NCBI RefSeq assembly: GCF_001278705.1
Contig: NZ_CP012600.1
Coordinates: forward strand, 1,116,190-1,180,189
From: Bacillus gobiensis
Lineage (GTDB): Bacteria > Bacillota > Bacilli > Bacillales > Bacillaceae
Direction: 5' to 3'
DNA: 64,000 bases
How positions within the stretch are numbered: position 1 is the first letter of the stretch; each line of letters begins with the position of its first letter. Shown here piece after piece: positions 60,254 to 64,000 of the stretch. The notes beneath the pieces are model-generated. The model saw only the letters and a program-made list of their open reading frames with translations. It ran no database searches and was not told the DNA's origin. A program made the position numbers and the translations under genes.

Positions 60254-60736
60254 TTGATGATTATACTATCCTCCGTTTTTGCAGTTTTCATGGCTCTCCT
60301 TGTCATGTTTATTAGGGTGAAATCGTCTGAAAAGCCGGCTACCTCGAAAAAAATTATTTTGCCGCCCATATTCATGAGCACAGGCGCGCTTATGTTTCTT
60401 TTTCCTGTGTTTAAAGTGACCGCTGCCGAGTTTTTGGAAGCCATTGCAGTTGGGATGTTTTTTTCGATTTTTTTAATCATTACATCTAAGTTTGAAGTCC
60501 GGGAGAATCAAATTTATTTGAAACGTTCGAAGGCATTTATTTTTATTCTCATTGGTCTTTTAGTTATCCGGATTGTGATGAAGACGGTTATGAGCTCAAC
60601 AGTGGATTACGGCGCGTTAAGCGGAATGTTTTGGATATTGGCCTTCGGAATGATTGTGCCATGGAGAGTGGCGATGTATATATCCTATCGAAAGCTTTAT
60701 AGCAAGCTTCACTCATCAAATATCCAGTTAAATTAA
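60254..60736 (+). CDS. ccdC: CcdC (YneJ) membrane protein
   Basis: 160 residues, five hydrophobic segments. Conserved KKIILPPIFMSTGALMF, ITSKFEVRENQIYLKRSKAF, GMFWILAFGMIVPWR. TTG 60254 with AAAGGGTGAT upstream (ATG 60257 possible). Next to ccdA and yneI as in B. subtilis; not required for cytochrome c there. Confidence 0.93.
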   Translation: MMIILSSVFAVFMALLVMFIRVKSSEKPATSKKIILPPIFMSTGALMFLFPVFKVTAAEFLEAIAVGMFFSIFLIITSKFEVRENQIYLKRSKAFIFILIGLLVIRIVMKTVMSSTVDYGALSGMFWILAFGMIVPWRVAMYISYRKLYSKLHSSNIQLN

Positions 60737-60773
60737 AAAGAACCTTTTCGCGTAGGAAGGGTTCTTTTTATTG
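60736..60773 (+). terminator. Terminator of ccdC
   Basis: AAAAGAACCTTTTC / GGAAGGGTTCTTTTT stem and T-tail; faces the convergent yneK. Confidence 0.85.
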
Positions 60774-60782
60774 GCTCTATTT

Positions 60783-61211
60783 TTACTTCATTAAAATCTC
60801 ATAAGCGGAGAAGTCAATATTTTTTTCCTTTAGATGCTTTCGCAAAAATTTGTGGTCTCTTTTTGGTGTTGCAAGAATATATCCTCGGATGATCAAGTCC
60901 AAGCTAATGGCATCTGCGTCTTCTTTTATAGCAAGCTCGCCGATTTTTCCTGCGATTTTCGCTTTTGCAACATCACGAAATAGATCTGGGACAGGCGAAA
61001 CCAATTCATTTAACAGGTTGATTTTCTCTTTTGTCCAAAGATGCTTGCTTTTTTCAATATAGTAGTCCTGCCAATCGAGATCGGACCTCCCGTCTTCTTT
61101 CGGCAGCCGTTTTAAAAACTTTCGAAACATAAAAAATCCGCCTATCGCAAGCAAGACGATCATTGTTGCTCCCCAGCCCAAGATCATCCATAGATACCAT
61201 CCCTCTAGCAT
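60783..61211 (-). CDS. yneK: YneK, DUF2621 protein
   Basis: 142 residues. One N-terminal membrane helix (about 7-30, LWMILGWGATMIVLLAIGGFFMF) and a soluble helical domain with DLDWQDYYIEKSKHLW, PVPDLFRDVAKAKIAGKIGELA and GYILATPKRDHKFL. Matches the size and orientation of B. subtilis yneK. Function unknown. Confidence 0.9.
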   Translation of the reverse strand: MLEGWYLWMILGWGATMIVLLAIGGFFMFRKFLKRLPKEDGRSDLDWQDYYIEKSKHLWTKEKINLLNELVSPVPDLFRDVAKAKIAGKIGELAIKEDADAISLDLIIRGYILATPKRDHKFLRKHLKEKNIDFSAYEILMK

Positions 61212-61399
61212 CTCCCATTCACCCCTTTGCTCTTACATTTTACCGCAAGAAACAATAGAAAAAAATGAAAAAAAGAGAAAATAGAGGGTTTCGTCTAGTC
61301 AATTAAAAAAAGAAAACATAGAATAAAACATATCATGTGATCTACTATTTGGCCATGGAGAACACATGAATGGGTATTGACGTAAATGAACGAAAATAG

Positions 61400-61437
61400 A
61401 AACCGCGTTCCTTGGGCAGAGCGCGGTTTGTTTTTGT
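61400..61437. terminator. Terminator downstream of the cotM-like gene
   Basis: AAACCGCG, loop, CGCGGTTT; T-rich tails on both strands (TGTTTTT plus, CTATTTT minus). Confidence 0.78.
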
Positions 61438-61439
61438 GC

Positions 61440-61817
61440 TTATTGGAACGGAAGAATAATGGAGAAAGAAGAATGATCACCGTTCTGCTGCTTGGCAATT
61501 TTTATTGAGAGGATGTGGTTAGCACATTCAGTTTCAATGGATTTATCGGTTAAATCGAAGGGGAGAAAGAGGTTTTTAGTAAAGTCTTCTTTTTCTGTCT
61601 TTACAGTTAAACAGAGTTCTTGATTATGATAATTGATTTCTATTTGGGTCACATGAAAAGAACTTATGTCGGCTTCTACAATATACTCATTCGTTGTTTC
61701 ATACAAATCGATAGGAAATATATCGTCATAAATCGCATAAGGGTCGTCTAAAAACTGCTTCATCCAATCGTCCAATCTTTCGAAATCATCAGGCTTGGCT
61801 TTTTTTTCTTTTGACAT
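61440..61817 (-). CDS. cotM: CotM-like Hsp20/alpha-crystallin coat protein
   Basis: 125 residues. Alpha-crystallin domain (IDLYETTNEYIVEADISSF, ICL-type LCLTVKT, FDLTDKSIET) with an acidic N-terminus and C-terminal FSIILPF. CotM of B. subtilis is an outer-coat protein of this fold, in the same place between yneK and sspP. ATG 61817 after GGGGGAAT; sigma-K promoter upstream. Confidence 0.88.
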   Translation of the reverse strand: MSKEKKAKPDDFERLDDWMKQFLDDPYAIYDDIFPIDLYETTNEYIVEADISSFHVTQIEINYHNQELCLTVKTEKEDFTKNLFLPFDLTDKSIETECANHILSIKIAKQQNGDHSSFSIILPFQ

Positions 61818-61845
61818 TGATATTCCCCCATACCTGGCATATCTA

Positions 61846-61875
61846 TAGTTTATGCAAGCAGGTGGGGGAATGGTG
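61846..61875 (-). promoter_or_regulatory. Sigma-K promoter of the cotM-like gene
   Basis: Minus strand CACC (61875-61872), 17 bp, CATAAACTA (61854-61846): full match to mACm-N16/17-CATAnnnTA. Confidence 0.78.
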
Positions 61876-61879
61876 ACGC

Positions 61880-62032
61880 TTAAAAATCGTGGTGGCTGTT
61901 ATGCTTTTGGCGAGAGTGATTCCTGTTCTTTACCTTTTTACTTCCGCTTAAAGGCTCAGGCTGACCCGGTCCAAGCTGATGTCCCTTTGGCGCATTTTTT
62001 CGAATGTCTTTACCGCTGTTTTTATTTGTCAT
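61880..62032 (-). CDS. sspP: Small acid-soluble spore protein P
   Basis: 50 residues, missed by routine calling because of its size. GGAGGT 8 nt before ATG 62032. Begins [18 protein letters not shown] and ends in the family pattern [20 protein letters not shown] plus a His-rich tail. Made in the forespore. Confidence 0.95.
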   Translation of the reverse strand: MTNKNSGKDIRKNAPKGHQLGPGQPEPLSGSKKVKNRNHSRQKHNSHHDF

Positions 62033-62053
62033 CTATCGTTACCTCCGTGGGAC

Positions 62054-62200
62054 TTACCTGTTGGTTTTTCTTTTTTTATTGTTTTGTCTTTCCTCTTCAG
62101 TTAATACCTCTTGGTGTTCCTCGTTATAGCCGGCACCTCTGCCTTGCGCCTTTGCTGCATTCATGCCATTTACGACATGATTGGCTTTTCGCTTAGTCAA
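62054..62200 (-). CDS. sspO: Small acid-soluble spore protein O
   Basis: 48 residues as in B. subtilis. TTG 62200 with GAGGTG 8 nt upstream. [20 protein letters not shown], then GAGYNEE and [16 protein letters not shown]. Operon with sspP (21 bp apart); normally a sigma-G unit, but no clear sigma-G promoter could be placed. Confidence 0.96.
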   Translation of the reverse strand: MTKRKANHVVNGMNAAKAQGRGAGYNEEHQEVLTEEERQNNKKRKTNR

Positions 62201-62259
62201 AATGTCTTCACCTCATCTATAGTGTGACCGTCTATCTGAAAAAGAAGCATAAGGTGTTC

Positions 62260-62275
62260 TTATCAATTTTGATAA
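62260..62275. promoter_or_regulatory. Palindrome upstream of citB (candidate CcpC site)
   Basis: TTATCAATTTTGATAA, a perfect 16-bp palindrome, about 106 bp before citB. CcpC, the citrate-sensing repressor of B. subtilis citB, binds ATAA/TTAT dyads there. A possible citB promoter lies at TTTACT (62287-62292), 17 bp, TAAAAT (62310-62315). Confidence 0.5.
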
Positions 62276-62381
62276 ATACATTGATATTTACTTATGTATA
62301 AAATTACTTTAAAATAAATTTGTAGAAGATTATGCAAATAAACGTTGAAATTGATCTTGACCTAAGGGGGATTTAAACTGA

Positions 62382-64000
62382 ATGGCAAATCAGCAGAAGC
62401 TTGTTAAAAATGATGTATTTCAAGCAAGAAAATCATTTACTGTGAATGGAAAAACGTACTATTATTATTCATTAAAAGCATTGGAAGAACAAGGAGCAGG
62501 AAAGGTTTCAAGACTTCCTTATTCCATCAAAGTATTGTTGGAATCCGTTCTTCGCCAAGTAGACGGCAAAGTCATTACGAAAGAACACGTGGAAAATCTG
62601 GCAAAATGGGGTACGTCGGACGTCAAGGAGATCGATGTTCCTTTTAAACCGTCGAGAGTTATTTTACAGGATTTCACTGGCGTTCCTGCAGTCGTTGACC
62701 TTGCCTCTTTACGTAAAGCAATGGATTCCGTTGGGGGAGATCCTGACAAAATCAATCCTGAAATCCCTGTGGATTTGGTTATTGACCACTCAGTACAGGT
62801 AGATAAAGCAGGTACCGAAGATGCATTGGCAATCAATATGGATCTCGAGTTTGAACGAAACGAAGAACGATACAAATTCTTAAGCTGGGCAAAGAAAGCC
62901 TTCGATAATTATCAAGCAGTACCGCCTGCAACAGGTATCGTCCACCAAGTGAATTTGGAATATCTTGCAAGCGTTGTCCATGAGCAAGAGATAGACGGAG
63001 AAACTGTTACCTATCCGGATTCTCTAGTCGGTACCGATTCTCATACGACGATGATCAATGGGATTGGCGTTCTTGGATGGGGAGTTGGCGGTATTGAAGC
63101 CGAAGCAGGTATGCTTGGTCAGCCATCTTATTTCCCAGTTCCAGAAGTGATTGGTGCAAAGCTTGTCGGTAAGCTTCCTAATGGAACGACAGCAACCGAT
63201 TTGGCGCTTAAAGTGACACAGGTTCTTCGTGAAAAAGGTGTAGTTGGCAAGTTTGTTGAGTTTTATGGTCCTGGTGTTGCTGAACTTCCATTGGCCGATC
63301 GTGCAACGATTGCGAACATGGCTCCAGAGTACGGAGCGACTTGCGGATTTTTCCCTGTCGATGATGAAGCTCTGGTTTATATGAAGTTAACCGGCCGAGA
63401 AGACAAGCATATCGATGTTGTAAAAGAATACTGTATACAAAACGGCTTATTTTATACTCCTGATGCAGAGGAGCCTGAGTTTACTGATACAGTTGAAATT
63501 AATTTGTCAGAAATCGAAGCTAATCTTTCAGGACCTAAACGTCCTCAGGATTTAATCCCGCTTTCTGCAATGAAAGAAACATTTCATAATCATCTAACCA
63601 GCGCTGCCGGCAACCAAGGTTTTGGTTTGGAAGCAGATGAAATCAATAAAGAAGTAAAATTCAAGCTGGCGAGCGGAAAAGAAACGGTCATGAAAACAGG
63701 TGCAATTGCGATTGCAGCGATTACCAGCTGTACAAATACGTCAAACCCTTACGTATTGGTTGGTGCTGGCCTAGTTGCAAAAAAAGCGACGGAGCTTGGC
63801 ATGCAGGTTCCTGATTACGTAAAAACATCACTTGCGCCAGGTTCAAAAGTTGTTACCGGATACTTAGTTAATTCCGGACTTCTTCCTTATCTTCGCGAGC
63901 TTGGCTTTAATCTCGTCGGCTACGGATGTACGACATGTATCGGAAACTCCGGCCCATTAGAGCAAGAAATTGAAGAAGCGGTCGCAGAAAGTGATTTATT
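62382..64000 (+). CDS. citB: Aconitate hydratase, N-terminal part (runs off the window)
   Basis: Open from ATG 62382 (AAGGGGGAT upstream) to the window end: about 540 of roughly 905 residues. TCA-cycle aconitase and, in B. subtilis, an iron-responsive RNA-binding protein. Near-identical blocks: [39 protein letters not shown], the Fe-S ligand Cys in SCTNTSNP and the pair in [12 protein letters not shown], all inside the window. Confidence 0.98.
   Translation, partial: MANQQKLVKNDVFQARKSFTVNGKTYYYYSLKALEEQGAGKVSRLPYSIKVLLESVLRQVDGKVITKEHVENLAKWGTSDVKEIDVPFKPSRVILQDFTGVPAVVDLASLRKAMDSVGGDPDKINPEIPVDLVIDHSVQVDKAGTEDALAINMDLEFERNEERYKFLSWAKKAFDNYQAVPPATGIVHQVNLEYLASVVHEQEIDGETVTYPDSLVGTDSHTTMINGIGVLGWGVGGIEAEAGMLGQPSYFPVPEVIGAKLVGKLPNGTTATDLALKVTQVLREKGVVGKFVEFYGPGVAELPLADRATIANMAPEYGATCGFFPVDDEALVYMKLTGREDKHIDVVKEYCIQNGLFYTPDAEEPEFTDTVEINLSEIEANLSGPKRPQDLIPLSAMKETFHNHLTSAAGNQGFGLEADEINKEVKFKLASGKETVMKTGAIAIAAITSCTNTSNPYVLVGAGLVAKKATELGMQVPDYVKTSLAPGSKVVTGYLVNSGLLPYLRELGFNLVGYGCTTCIGNSGPLEQEIEEAVAESDL

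Noticed and set aside
61852..62196. 114-codon plus-strand frame opposite sspO/sspP
   Set aside because: It is the antisense of two clear SASP genes and lacks a ribosome site.

Overview
The window comes from a low-GC, endospore-forming Bacillaceae chromosome close to Bacillus subtilis in gene content and order. Evidence: Bacillus-type ribosome binding sites (AGGAGG/GAGGTG), sigma-A promoters, many TTG starts, T-tailed terminators, and proteins for engulfment, cortex, coat and spore DNA protection (SpoIIIE, SpoVS, SpoVK, CotE, a CotM-like protein, SspO, SspP). The core follows the B. subtilis dapG-dapA to citB order, with several B. subtilis neighbours absent: ymfC/ymfD after spoIIIE, pbpX after recA, tdh-kbl between spoVS and miaB, cwlC before spoVK.

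Layout. 1-4301: end of dapG, dapA (lysine/DAP synthesis), rnjB (RNase J2), tepA, ylzJ. 4410-6758: spoIIIE DNA translocase. 7041-13191: the ymf block (two M16-type proteins, the EF-P modification reductase YmfI, YmfJ, YmfK, the RodZ-like YmfM) and pgsA. 13206-17600: cinA, recA with a LexA box, rny. 17711-26492: ymdB, spoVS under a clear sigma-H promoter, miaB, ymcA (ricA), cotE, mutS, mutL. 26571-31466 is an accessory insert: an LmrB-like drug exporter behind a long leader that ends in a terminator, a GntR/ABC transporter operon, and a 33-residue membrane peptide gene. 31550-34097: ymaD, a coat-like Gly/Pro/Tyr protein, ymaF, miaA, hfq. 34632-36515: an orphan histidine ammonia-lyase and a small unknown protein. 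36643-42093: ribonucleotide reductase nrdI-E-F behind twin NrdR boxes, the Nudix protein YmaB, and spoVK. 42199-46661: hflX, ynbB, and glnR-glnA behind two GlnR boxes.

46662-53287 is the second, larger accessory zone. It opens with decayed mobile DNA (integrase, Tn3-like and IS3 relics). An ECF sigma/anti-sigma pair with a self-type promoter and an unusual Ala/Gln-rich protein follows. Next are a comparatively GC-rich nuclease/inhibitor pair like NucA-Nin, a YetF-type membrane protein and an SGNH hydrolase.

53452-64000 returns to core: lexA divergent from the SOS operon yneA-yneB with ynzC downstream, tkt, sirA behind a Spo0A box, yneF, a Spo0E-like phosphatase gene of only 52 codons, ccdA, a frameshifted yneI, ccdC, yneK, a cotM-like gene with a sigma-K promoter, sspP and sspO, and the first 540 codons of citB (aconitase).

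Functional themes are SOS/DNA repair (recA, lexA, yneA, mutSL), control of sporulation entry (SirA, the Spo0E-like protein, RicA, SpoVS), spore assembly, RNA processing (RNase J2, RNase Y, Hfq, MiaA, MiaB) and nitrogen/dNTP supply. Family and domain calls were made by reading the proteins from memory of known families; no database search was run.
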